Shown here: positions 11,869 through 22,299 of the stretch, one piece after another
How positions within the stretch are numbered: the stretch's first letter is position 1
Layout: the number at the start of each line of letters is the position of its first letter
Assembly (NCBI GenBank): GCA_958299035.1
Contig: CATQJL010000316.1
Location: 5,668,674 to 5,732,673, forward strand
Source of the DNA: Cylicocyclus nassatus
Lineage: Eukaryota > Nematoda > Chromadorea > Rhabditida > Strongylidae
DNA length: 64,000 bases
Direction: 5' to 3'
Position numbers and translations under genes: made by a program
Notes under the pieces: generated by a model
The model's database searches: none
Seen by the model: the letters and a program-made list of their open reading frames with translations, nothing else
What the model was told of the DNA's origin: nothing

Positions 11869-14800
11869 TCAAACACCCGTGTAAGGTGTTTCATTCAAAG
11901 CCTCTAAGTGCAAACTTGGATCAAGAGGCTCAAACCGTCTTTTGAGATCGGAAATCGTGTATCTAGTGGTATCAGCTACATCATGGATGGCATGGACGAT
12001 TTCACTTGCAGTTGCTCTTGTCACATCACTCATTATTGGCTCTGCACTTTCTTCACTAATTTTCGCCGTAACCTTGAAATTCAGCTTACTGATTTTTTCC
12101 TTCTCTTCTTCTTTCTCTTCTTCGTGGTCGTCTTCATCTTCTATAACGATATGCTGCACCAGTCCCTCATCGTTGTCCGTTGGAGGTCGATCGAATTGCT
12201 TGAGTGATGAAGACGACGATGCTTGCACTACAAAAGACCCTATGTCACCTTCTTCCAAGCTAACGTTTTCCATCTGTAAGTTCAATACAGAGCTTTCGAT
12301 CAAGCTTGCAATGCATAGCATAAGATAGAATACCAAAACAAACGACTTACTTTCTTCCGGCACATCTTCCACTGATAACGACACCCTCGGGCGTTTCCGT
12401 GGCGATGACTCAGCTTCCGTAAGCGGTTGCGAACTTCGTTGTCTCGTATCTGAATTTAACAATTTAAAAAATTTTCGTATAAAATGCACAAATTTACCAG
12501 CACGTAGGAGTGGCTCAGTTTGTCCATCTCCCTTATTTCCTGCGACATCAAGATTTCTCGTTGTTTCTTCCTCATCGCCTTGCTCTTCCACAAGAATTCT
12601 CGTTGCTTCTTCCTCATTGCCTTTCTCTTCCAAAAGAATTCTCGTTGCTTCTTCCTCATCGCCTTCCTCTTCCACCACATCATCCTCGTCAAAGTCATCC
12701 TTTTCTAAATCTTCTTATTCCAAGTCGGCAAGATGTTTACGACGTTCCAAACTGAAACAGCCCAGTAAGATGAGTTTAGCAGATGTAGAATTGTGATGAC
12801 ACAGTGTTACACCTACTTCGCAAGCTTGAACTTTTTTTCAACTTCTCGAACTAGTTCAGGATATTTAGCAGCCTCTTTTCGTCCGAAATTCCGAATCTTT
12901 ACATAACCGTAAGCGCAGCTGTATCGGTACCGTCTCTGATAGTTTATCAGTTGGGTTACTTGCGAATGTCCTTAGCAGAGATTATGATGTAAGTTATGCT
13001 AAATTTGATATACCTGTCGTATGTGCACATTCCTTATCCACTCCTGGCACTTTTGCCATCTCATCTATTTTTTGCTGATAATCATTTTCGTACCAAATCT
13101 GCTATAGCATGCCTTGTCAGAAGCATGAAAAATCGGAAACGATAGAGAGCAGTTTGACTACGAATTTAACGCAAACTCCGTGTTAGCAACATACCGTGTT
13201 ACAAGAAAAGTTTAGGTTTCCAAACCCACTATCTCGCAGAAATTGTTTCATTACGTGAGGGACGGTCATCTGATGAACGCGCGTTCCGCTATATTGTAGA
13301 AAGAACGGTGCAAGTGGTTCCGTCATTCCCTCTAAGTGCTGCTTTCGAATGATGCTGCAAGAAAAGACAAACACCCTGCTAATTTTACTTGATTTAATTT
13401 TAACTCACTAATTCCGTAACTTTATATAATAATCCATCCATTTTTTCGACTTTTCATCAAGAACAAAATATTGTCCATAAAATGGAATCTTTTCTTGTGC
13501 AGCCCTAGCTCTGCTCTTTGAAAGAGGATAGCTGCTGATCTAAACATGTATGTAAGTATTAGTCTATGCAGTAGATCTATGGTGCAACAGCGGATGCACT
13601 CACCCAAAGCCTTGCCAAAATCCATGACGAACTCTTGTAGCCCTGTTCGCTTCCATTCATTCACCGAAGTTACATCTTCTTCTTCGGACCGACAAATACT
13701 TCCATACATCATTTTGTAGATACACTCATTCCTGCTTGTATTGCAGTGAATAATTTAGCACCAAAGTGCACTAGAATTATGTTATTGTAAAAATCAGCGA
13801 CACAAAAATGCACAAAGACAAACCCCATCACATAGTTATATTGTGCTAACTGCAAAGTCCCTTTTTGTTCAAAAATCTTCATTATTTTCTCTACAGCTTC
13901 TTCGACTCCTTTAGGCTCAACCACAGCTCTAGCAACACAATAGGGTTCACCTTTCTGCAAATTATATGTATGAATGAACAGTTACAGAAAGCAGATAAAC
14001 TGACACACTTTTTTTTTCGCTGGGTACAATACCCTGAAACGATAGTGCTTGTTTTTCTTCGACATTCAGTTTCGCCATATAGTCCAGAAATAGTTTTTTG
14101 TTATGTTTTAAAACATCGCGACGTTCACGTCCGGCTACTGCAAACATGTCAAATCTTTGGAAATCGATAACAGAAGCTTGTAAATAAATCAGTAACAAAA
14201 TGCTCAAAGTATCAAAAGCAACGAGTCCGTCACTTACCTGGTTCAAGTCGTAGGTCTATAAACTTACTAAAAGCAATAAGAGCTTTTATTATACTTTTAG
14301 GAGAGCCCACACTAACTCCTTCTGCTTTCAAACGCTTCATATATGCATGCACAATTTCGCATGAATAGATTGCATCGTTGACTGTTACTGTTTGGTTTAT
14401 CCTGAAAATCCAGAATGCCAAAAAAAGCTTCTTAATTTGAGAAACAACTATCGTTTTCGCGCTCTCATAGCTGCAAGCATAAACCGATTTATACAGGACA
14501 CATAACCCCATGTACCGTTTTTCAATGGATTGCCTTTCCTTGCCAAAGCATCCGGCTAAACAAAGACGAAATTTGAGTTAGCGCTTGTTCGTAAACATAT
14601 AGACGGCTTCAACATAGTGTTTACCAGTGCTTCAAAAATATATTCTTCAAATCCTCTAAGCAAGGGATGCATCCTTCCATCCAGTTTACGATAATACTTC
14701 AATTCGACGTCCACTTTTCTCTGCCATTCTGAAATGTTAGGTGCAGTGATCAATAGTCATGGCATAATTCACAAGTAATAGTCAACGTTTACTATTCTTT

Positions 14801-15068
14801 TGTTTCTTTGGCACAATGTAGTCCGCCTTATAGTATCCCGGTGCTTGATCATCCATTTCATAACAGAACATAAGTTCGACATTTGACGCAGTTTCAGTTT
14901 GACGCAACACTGCTTCCACTGATCCACCTATAACATTCATATAAAAGGTATTCGTATGTGATTTTCTTAGTTTCTCAAATTGCTTTTTAAATTTAAATTT
15001 AAATTTCAACCTTCGAAAGTCGCGTCTCCAAACTGCGTGTAGAAAGCGGACGTTGTTGTCTTTGGCAT
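11869..15068 (-). CDS. Unrecognised multi-exon gene with acidic C-terminal region, possibly disrupted
   Basis: I do not recognise the family. Exons by eye: 15011-15068 (starts MPKTTTSAFYTQFGDATFEG), 14793-14927, 14625-14728, 14516-14555, 14238-14387, 14007-14137, 13832-13954, about 13604-13725, 13430-13540, 13190-13345, about 13020-13090, 12835-12960, then a long exon to about 12505 and later exons to the stop at 11,869. Most junctions up to 13,832 and from 13,540 to 12,720 are phase-consistent. Landmarks are LKYYRKLDGRMHPLL, LKHNKKLFLDYMAKLN, EKIPFYGQYFVLDEKSKKW and QYSGTRVHQMTVPHVMKQFL. The tail has three copies of a roughly 15-residue EEEGDEEEATRIL unit, a basic RKRPR patch and a Ser/Glu-rich end. 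An in-frame TAA (12,716-12,718) precedes the acidic repeats, and the joins near 13.7 and 13.6 kb do not match in phase. The gene may be decaying, or contain assembly errors or unseen splicing. Confidence 0.6.
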
Positions 15069-15199
15069 AGTCGTTCGTGAAGTACCTTGCTTCGCTGCTT
15101 TACTAGCCTCGTAACTTTATATAGCTTGGGACTTCGATGTGGATTCAGCTTCCATCACGTAATCGCACTACTCTCTCTTTCTAAGGCATCTTCTTCTAT

Positions 15200-15474
15200 G
15201 TGTTTTTTGTGTTTTTTCAATTAACCCAGTTCATGAGCTTCTGCCTTGTTTGGCTTTCTTTCTGAGGCAAAATACCGCTTTCCATGGCTTAAAATCCTTT
15301 TCGAAATTCCTACCGTAATCCTACACTAATGAAGAGATGCTGATAAGTCGCTCCATACCGTAAATCTAAGTTGAACCTCGCTCTAAAGAATGGTACCTCA
15401 AGCTCGGCAAAAGACATGAAAGCAAGAGAGTTATTAACAATCAAACAGTGTGCACATCTTTTTGGGACACCCTG
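15200..15474. mobile_element. Fragment of a TIR element ending in CAGGGTGTCCC
   Basis: The right end reads inward from 15,474 as CAGGGTGTCCCAAAAAGATG followed by GCACACTGTTTGATTG. It matches both ends of the 36.69-37.79-kb element. The interior (CTAAGTTGAACCTCGCTC) is shared too. Only one end was found here. Confidence 0.6.
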
Positions 15475-15489
15475 TATATATATATATAT

Positions 15490-15859
15490 CAGTGGCGTAC
15501 CCAGGATTTCGGCTCGGGGGGGGGCGCGGCAAAAAAATTTTCAAACGAAGGTGCGTGGCGTTAGCCACGCACTCCGAAAAATTTTTAGGGGGGCTTCTCA
15601 ACAATTTTGCGGGCCCCAAACCCATAAAATCTGGAAAAAGGGGGCGTGGCGGCAGCCACGCCCTTGAAAAAATTTTTTTATAAGGCTAATTTGAATTTTT
15701 AAAAAATTTAAAAAATTATTTTAATTGTTTACAAAAATAAACAAGTCATTTGCACATTTTTATAACGCATGTAAGTAATTTTCAAAAATTTCGCGACCCG
15801 TTCTCGGGGGAGGCGCGCGCCCCCCCCCCCCCCGCCCCCCCCCCCTCGGTACGCCACTG
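15490..15859. mobile_element. MITE with CAGTGGCGTACC inverted termini
   Basis: It begins CAGTGGCGTACCCAGG and ends with the complement (GGTACGCCACTG at 15,848-15,859). Both sides lie in TA dinucleotide runs, so the target duplication cannot be sized. The subterminal poly(G)/poly(C) runs also pair. This terminus type is seen in hAT-like MITEs; class assignment is tentative. Confidence 0.72.
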
Positions 15860-16314
15860 ATATATATATATATATAAATATATAAATATAGATTAATCTC
15901 GGTATTACCGATAGCGACGTACCTTTGCGCGCAAAGTTCGATCTAGTGTATTGTTATCTTTTAAAGTGTCTTCAAGTTTCTCCAATATATGATTAAACAT
16001 ATCTCCATTTGTGTAGCTTCCATAATCTGAATTTTACCACTTTTCGTTCTTGAACAGCTCAAGGTACTCACTCAAAAAGTCAAGCCAATGTCAGGTATTC
16101 ATAAAGAAGTCAAAGTAATTCTCAAATAATCTATGTAGTAATGTACCTAGCAGCACGATCCCACATTGCTCCTCGCGCTTTGCTGCAAATCCAATCACCT
16201 CACCATTTAATCCGTTTTCATGAAAAATTCTTTGATTTAATTCGGGCAGATGCGGCAACCCTGTGGTCGACACAGCATCCATCTTCGTCGCATAAAATAC
16301 GGCATGTGTGCTTT
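15860..16314. other. Short AT-rich interval, no gene recognised
   Basis: A TA microsatellite is followed by sequence with short open frames on both strands. Nothing was recognised. Confidence 0.4.
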
Positions 16315-16900
16315 GGGTTGTTTCATACTGCCGCACTGACCGCAGCAGGCTGCATCAGACTGCAGCTGACTGCACTGACTGCAGCAGACTGCAGCAGACT
16401 GCAGCAGACTGCAGCAGACTGCAGCAGACTGCAGCTGACCGCACTGACCGCAACGACCGCAGCGGCTGAAGCCTGCAGGCGGAGAGGATAAATAGTTGTG
16501 CTTTAAACAAACAACAACAATATATACGTAAAAGCAAAAGACAACAAGGTTCACAATGTTACAAAACAGGTATATGCAATGATAGGAAGAATTAGAACAA
16601 ATACGAACATACCAAAGAAAACTATCTCCAAAATTTGATTGAGAAAATTCTGATGGAACCTATGATCTTATTATGCGCGAATCACGCTGTTTTGTTAATC
16701 GCGGTTGAGTTTTAAGAAAAGAGGCTGCGACCGGTGCGGTCAGTGTGGTCATTGCGGTCAGCTGCAGTCAGCTGCAGTCTGCTGCAGTCTGCTGCAGTCA
16801 GTGCAGTCAGCTGCAGTCTGCTGCAGCCTGCTGCGGTCAGTGCAGTCAGCTGCAGTCTGCTGCAGTCTGCTGCAGTCAGTGCGGCAGTCTGAAACAACCC
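16315..16900. mobile_element. Foldback element with 10-bp CTGCAG-type subterminal repeats
   Basis: Inverted termini GGGTTGTTTCA(T/G)ACTGCCGCACTGAC lie at 16,315 and 16,900. Inside each terminus is an array of a 10-bp unit, GCAGCAGACT, at about 16,370-16,430 and its complement at 16,760-16,880. A unique spacer of roughly 250 bp separates the arms. No transposase frame is present; the Ser/Gln/Cys-rich frames across it are translated repeats. Confidence 0.8.
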
Positions 16901-17852
16901 TTTCGGAGAGAAGCATAAAGACAGTAATGATGGCAGGATTAAAGCAGAGCATCACCTGATATAAGTAACTTCATCATGTAATCGGAACGGCATACGCAAG
17001 AGAGTAAAGCGAAACGAAAGCACGTCTACAAAGGTCCATAGTATAACATCAAGAGGATCGACGTGTGCCGCATGCACATGCACATGTCAGCTCACGGAAT
17101 AGAACTGTGAATTTGAGCCTACTTCATGATCACAGAAAGGAAAAATTGTGCTTTGCATCTGAAATTTCAATGAATTAATTATTAAGAAAAAAATCATTGT
17201 CTTTTTATAACTCAAGTTTTTGAAAAGCTGCGGCGCTCAAATTTTGGCGGCACAAACAGCGTGAGAACCTAACACGAAACAAAAAGTTTCGGCCTTATTG
17301 ACCGAGTCTGAGGCCCATTGTTGATATCGAGCAAAACGTCGCATATGGAGTAAAGATGGCGAAGTGCCAAGCGTATACTATCGTTCAACCCTTGTTGGCC
17401 TTCCAGACTATGATTTCGTTGAGATATCGAATTCTGAAATTGTGACTTTTCCTGAAAAATCACATAAACTGGCTGTCAGCTGTAAGCCCTGCACACTTCG
17501 GGCTAAGCTGGAACAGCATTATTTTTATTTTACGTCTGAAATACTATCATTCAGTCCTCGTTTGGGCCTTCCAGTCTATGGTTTCGCTAGATATTGTTGA
17601 ATTCTAAAATTGTGCCTTCTGTAAATTGTACGTCAAATTTCGCACAGCGATTTTTAAGCTACTTTTCTTATGGTAACCTAAGAACAATTCGATTTCATGA
17701 CGTTGTCAGAGATAAATAAATGGTTCTCCTCAAATTCGCCATATGGCTTCCCTCGACCCTTTGTCATGTACTTGGAAAGTACAAGACTCCAAGCTTTATT
17801 CTGAAACGAATTACAGGCAAATTTTGGTTTTGGGTAGGGCAAGCGGCTATAT
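16901..17852. other. Interval without a recognised gene
   Basis: It contains two diverged copies of a motif pair at about 17,396-17,420 and 17,560-17,590 (GGCCTTCCAG(A/T)CTATG followed by TTTCG(T/C)T). No supported exon was seen. Confidence 0.4.
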
Positions 17853-19050
17853 ATCCGCTAAGCGGGTATATACCCGCCAAGCGGGTGTATGCCCGCCGGG
17901 TGGCGGTCAAGATGAACGATAGCATGTGCCAGCCGCCAGCTGGGTACCGTACGCGGTGCGCTGGTCGCTCCGCCCCCTTGTTAATTAGCCCAGGAATGCA
18001 TTGCAGCTATTAGAAAACTCTCTAATACTTCATTCATGCTTCTTCGGTTGGTTGCAACTTGGATAACAGTAAATTTCAAGATTTCAGTTGAACTGAAAAT
18101 CAGTTTTCAGATCATTTTTCATTATAGAATCAGTCGGCAAGCTCTTTTTAATGTGTTTCAGTTATTTGTTCCTAGCAGGCTTGTCCAAAATGATTTTTCA
18201 TTGCAGGTTGGGCATGAGGAAATTGTTTCGAAAATGCTTGGAAAAGTGTTTTTCTCTATTTACATCTGTTACCATATTAAATATGCTTTGATGTGCACTC
18301 TCAAATCCAGTTTCAAAAAAAATCAGCTTATGAAATGAAACACCATTATATGTTTTATCGGAAAAGTAAGTTTTAAAACCCTAATCATAACTAAAAACAG
18401 ATTTCATTGAGACGAGAATTCAAAACAAGTATTATAGGTGAACTTTGTTTCAAGCGAACTAACTCGTTTTGAAAATATTCGTCATATCACATAAATTTTC
18501 TTAGCTTTCAGGAAAATCATACTGCACTTATATATTTCCGAACTGCCTTAGATAACAAAATTTTTTTATTTTGCTTCCAAAAACTGCTATCCTCAATATA
18601 AATCGATCTGTAACTCAATCGAAATTGCGTGTGAACTAGTCGTAAGATATGAGGTCACTCAGACAATCATGCCTGAGGTGTTCTAGATCGATTTCACGCC
18701 TAAATTCGATATCCAGGAGTCACTCGGTCATTCATAGGTAAATCAGCAAATCTCTCGAATTTCACGACCAAAACATCAGCTGTGCATTGATTGCCAAAAA
18801 AAGAAAGTAAAAATCAAGACAAGATTCTTTAAACAGTCAAGCTTCACCCCAGCTTGCAATAAGCTTATATCTCACTATATCAAAAGTTATTTTTACTTGA
18901 CATATCGTCCGAGAAACTCGTCCGCCGCAATAGGGCGGAGCTTCGAGCGAACACGTTATTGCCAGTTCATGACCCCGCGAGCCACTGTTACCAGCTATCG
19001 TTCATCTTGACATATACCCATGCCCGCCAAGCGGGTATGTGCCCGTTTTT
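17853..19050. mobile_element. Foldback element with AAGCGGGTATATACCCGCC termini
   Basis: Short self-complementary GCGGGTATATACCCGC motifs begin the left arm at 17,853. The left-arm block TCAAGATGAACGATAGC (about 17,908-17,924) returns inverted at 18,995-19,015, and AAGCGGGTATGTGCCC ends the right arm. About 900 bp of unrelated AT-rich sequence lies between arms. Confidence 0.7.
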
Positions 19051-19212
19051 CCTTTCCTTGCGAAGCAGCCACAACCCACTGAATTAGCAATGAAGCATCC
19101 AAAACATGCGTCGTACTTCACGCGGGTATCGCTTGTGCTTACAGCGTGTGAGAAACTCGGGCGAGCACGATCGTGCTTGCCCGGGCCTACCGTAAGATCC
19201 GGGCCACTTGGG
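19051..19212. repeat. Dispersed repeat, inverted relative to 3.86-4.45 kb
   Basis: It shares ACTTCACGCGGGTATCGCTT, GCATCCAAAACAT and GTAAGATCCGGGCCA with the complementary strand of the 3.86-4.45-kb region, giving a second copy of an unclassified repeat. Confidence 0.55.
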
Positions 19213-19349
19213 GTGGGGGGGGGGGGCGAATTTTAGAGTTCGTAGACCACCTTTCTCGCTGCAAGCTTCTGTCGTCGCTTAGTTAGGGGGTCTACTTTTA
19301 CATTACTACCAGATCCAGGTAACCCCCAATTTGGTGGGGCGTATAGTTG

Positions 19350-19812
19350 GAACCGAATATTTGTGTTCGATTTGTGCGAAACATTCGACTACTCGAATAT
19401 TCGAATTGTCGAATATTTGAGAAATACCGATTATTAGAATAGTCGAATACATGAAAAAGGTCTTTATTCGAATAATACGTTCATTCTACGATTTGGAAAA
19501 ATAACTTATTCGAAATTCGGTTATTCGAGGAATTTTTAAAGACAATTATTCGAATATTCGATAATTCGCGAAGAACCGTTGGTATATTGGAATATTCGAC
19601 TATTGCCTTTAAACATTCGAATATTGCACGCGAATATTCGAAGATCGCATTCGAATATTCGATGATATCCAAGTATTCGATTATTCGATTAGTCGAATAT
19701 TCGATTGAGTGCAGTATTCGAATATTGTTCATTCGAACTTTGGAATGTTCCCATATTTGAATAATCGAATTCGAATAATATAAAAATCGGAAATCGAACA
19801 ATATTCGTTCAG
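19350..19812. repeat. TTCGAATA-type AT-rich degenerate array
   Basis: Many overlapping TTCGAATA, ATTCGAATATTCG and TATTCGATTATTCG words make a low-complexity, self-complementary array. It resumes at 21,661-21,780 beyond the inserted Penelope element. Similar arrays lie at 10.1, 11.5, 43.7 and 44.3 kb. Confidence 0.8.
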
Positions 19813-19917
19813 TTTCCAAGTTCCGTCTGTTTTGAACCTGGGCATTCTTCGTATGTATTGTGTGTTCTTCTTGTGCCTTACAGGTTGGTAGGTGGTCCTT
19901 TATTAGTCAGTATCAAC

Positions 19918-19953
19918 GGCCTTACGTTTCAACGCTTTCGTCTTCGTCAGAGG
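19918..19953 (-). ncRNA. Hammerhead-like motif in the left Penelope arm
   Basis: The minus strand reads CTGACGA, a helix GACG/CGTT closed by AAAG, then GAAACGTAAGGCC. CUGANGA and GAAA are the two core strands of hammerhead ribozymes, which are known in Penelope-like elements. A canonical UH cleavage site could not be confirmed. Confidence 0.45.
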
Positions 19954-20219
19954 CCTAGAATGGTTCTGAGTTTCATCAGTGAGTCCAGCCCACCAAATGT
20001 CTCCCCTAGTTCTGCCAGTTTTCGGCCTTCACCCAATCTAGTTGCCACAAAAATTGCGAAAGCAATGACATACCAGAGAACCACCGCTTCGTCATCAGAT
20101 GTCCGTACCGGAAGGAGACGGTCGCGACGGACGAATGAGTTATACTGTTTTGGATGGTGAATGATCTACAGTCATAACTATCATAATGATATAAACTCGG
20201 ACTCAGCAAGGCAAACGCG

Positions 20220-21350
20220 ATGGCCCTAGTAAGCGAGTGTCTGAACTGTAACATCTTCAGATGGTCTGGGACTTACTATTCCCAGATACGTGGGTTAGCT
20301 ATGGGCCAAAGACTAGCACCAGTTCTTGCCATATGCTTTATGAGTAAGATCGAAGAGCCGGTGTTAGCGCGAATGCCACTGCTGTATTGTCGTTACATCG
20401 ATGATTGCTGTGTTGTGACATCCACACAGTCTGAAATAGACAAGTGTTACGAGATTTTGAATCAGCAATCACGATACATCAGGTTCACGCGTAAGACACC
20501 AGACGACCGATGGCTGCCTTATCTGAACGCGCAGATAAAGTTGACCGATGGCATTGTAAGCACCAAATGGTACCGCAAGGAAAGCTCCAAAAACATCCTC
20601 ATTAACGTCAAGTCCGCACACTCTGCATCTGTCAAACGTGCTGTCCTTAGGAATATGTTCAGAACGGCAATGCAGACATGCAGCGGAGAGGATGAACGGC
20701 GCGAATCACGAAAGCTGGCTGCCCAAATTGCTTGCAGCAATGGCTACCATCCCTCACCACATACTCGACATCTAAAAAGTGGTGAGCACCGAGTTGAAAA
20801 CAGACTTTCACTTTGCCTGCCATTCATCTCCGATAAGATCAGCGCGGCCATTCAAAAATGCATAATTCGTGCACAGCTGCAAGATGATGTTATGTTAGTC
20901 AACATCCCAAACGACAACATCAAAAAACAGCTGGTGCGAAATCGGCTCTACGATCGTTACTGTATATCTGAGCAATGCGTTGTTTGTCCGCACGGGAGAC
21001 TGGGAGACTGCGCAAAGATGGGAGTTGTGTATCAACTCGAGTGTTTGAGCTGCAACGCACGTTACATTGGGGAAACAGGAAGAATGCTTAGCATTCGCGT
21101 AAAAGAACATCTTGCAGATAAAAGGCGAAAGAACATGGCTTCAACGCTTGGCAGACATAGGCGCGAGGCGCATGGTGATGAAGATTTTGACATTAAAGTC
21201 ACGATCCTAACATTTGAAGAGGAGATCTCAGCTAGGAAAGCTATGGAAGCCTTCTGGATTTCTGCGAAGAATCCAGAAATGAACAGCAAAAACGAATGTC
21301 TACCAATAACCGCTGACTTTCTCCCGTTTATATCATTATGCGAGTTATGA
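20220..21350 (+). CDS. Penelope-type reverse transcriptase (C-terminal part) with GIY-YIG endonuclease
   Basis: The open frame encodes about 376 residues. It starts at NCNIFRWSGTYYSQIRGLAM, continues through GQRLAPVLAICFM, and has the catalytic box CRYIDDCCVVTS near residues 58-69. The C-terminal third has a CVVCPHGRLGDC cysteine motif, then GVVYQLEC...ARYIGETGR, the GIY-YIG nuclease signature, and RVKEHLADKRR. The N-terminal fingers of the RT are missing, so this copy cannot mobilise itself, although no stop interrupts what remains. Compared with the copy at 62.4-64 kb, it begins at about the RT motif preceding the palm. Confidence 0.92.
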   Translation: MALVSECLNCNIFRWSGTYYSQIRGLAMGQRLAPVLAICFMSKIEEPVLARMPLLYCRYIDDCCVVTSTQSEIDKCYEILNQQSRYIRFTRKTPDDRWLPYLNAQIKLTDGIVSTKWYRKESSKNILINVKSAHSASVKRAVLRNMFRTAMQTCSGEDERRESRKLAAQIACSNGYHPSPHTRHLKSGEHRVENRLSLCLPFISDKISAAIQKCIIRAQLQDDVMLVNIPNDNIKKQLVRNRLYDRYCISEQCVVCPHGRLGDCAKMGVVYQLECLSCNARYIGETGRMLSIRVKEHLADKRRKNMASTLGRHRREAHGDEDFDIKVTILTFEEEISARKAMEAFWISAKNPEMNSKNECLPITADFLPFISLCEL

Positions 21351-21569
21351 CTGTAGATCATTCACCATCCAAAACAGTATAACTCATTCGTCCGTCGCGA
21401 CCGTCTCCTTCCGGTACGGACATCTGATGACGAAGCGGTGGTTCTCTGGTATGTCATTGCTTTCGCAATTTTTGTGGCAACTAGATTGGGTGAAGGCCGA
21501 AAACTGGCAGAACTAGGGGAGACATTTGGTGGGCTGGACTCACTGATGAAACTCAGAACCATTCTAGGC

Positions 21570-21604
21570 CTCTGACGAAGACGAAAGCGTTGAAACGTAA
21601 GGCC
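21570..21604 (+). ncRNA. Hammerhead-like motif in the right Penelope arm
   Basis: Same motif as in the left arm, on the plus strand: CTGACGA at 21,572-21,578, helix II GACG/CGTT, and GAAA at 21,592-21,595, then CGTAAGGCC. Confidence 0.45.
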
Positions 21605-21673
21605 GTTGATACTGACTAATAAAGGACCATCTACCAACCTGTAAGGCACAAGAAGAACACACAATATTCGTTC

Positions 21674-22299
21674 ATTCAAAAACTTTTAGGAAATCTATTA
21701 TATATTCGAGATATATTTATTTGTTCGAAAATTTTTCAAAAATCACTTATTCGATATTCGTTCATTCGATGAGTATTTCCGTTCGTTACAACTACAGTGG
21801 GGCGCTGCATTTATGTAAGGTCCCATCTTCGTATGACTACTGTAATCCTATCATATGATGCTATCTTGAGAAACGTATGTGATATTTGTGGCCAGCGTGT
21901 CAAATAACCCCCTAAACCAAGTTTCAGTCATTTCTGCAAGGGAAGGTCTGCGAATTTTTATTTATAGGCGAGCCGTTGTTCGCAGAAATAAGGCGCCATT
22001 GCGACACTATCCCATCTCTCTGGTCGAGCACCCACTTCTCTTACCGTGTGTTGTCTCCTTCAAGGACGGACTATCTTGCTAGGACGCAATGGCAACCAGT
22101 CTTTGCGTGCGATGACTCGTCTATACAAGTAATGCGATCGAACGAGAATGCCGGTGTGATTACAAGTGATATTCTGCGCTGAAATCTCATTATCACCAAT
22201 CATTTTTATATGGCTTCATCTAGATACTGTCCGTTATCTTCTTTCCTTGCTTGTATGGTACCAGTCTTACCAGTTTCAGAATTTCTCTTCTTCAAAAAG
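21674..22299. other. Interval upstream of the RING gene
   Basis: The first 100 bp continue the TTCGAATA array. A stretch at about 22,068-22,112 (ACTATCTTGCTAGGACGCAA onward) resembles 32,476-32,520. No promoter element could be assigned. Confidence 0.4.

Larger units (their letters stand above)
19813..21660 (+). mobile_element. Penelope-like element, 5'-truncated, with 300-bp inverted terminal repeats
   Basis: It is bounded by a 14-bp direct duplication, ACAATATTCGTTCA, at about 19,799-19,812 and again at about 21,659-21,673. The arms at 19,857-20,163 and 21,358-21,660 are near-identical inverted copies. Between them sits the C-terminal part of a reverse transcriptase plus a GIY-YIG endonuclease. 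The insertion interrupted the TTCGAATA array. Truncation plus inverted terminal copies is a known outcome of Penelope-type insertion. Confidence 0.9.

Noticed and set aside
12510..12755. Plus-strand Phe/Leu-rich repeat frame
   Set aside because: It is antisense to the acidic Glu-rich repeat of the minus-strand gene.
16237..16959. Gln/Cys/Ser-rich open frames
   Set aside because: They are translations of the 10-bp CTGCAG-type array of a foldback element.
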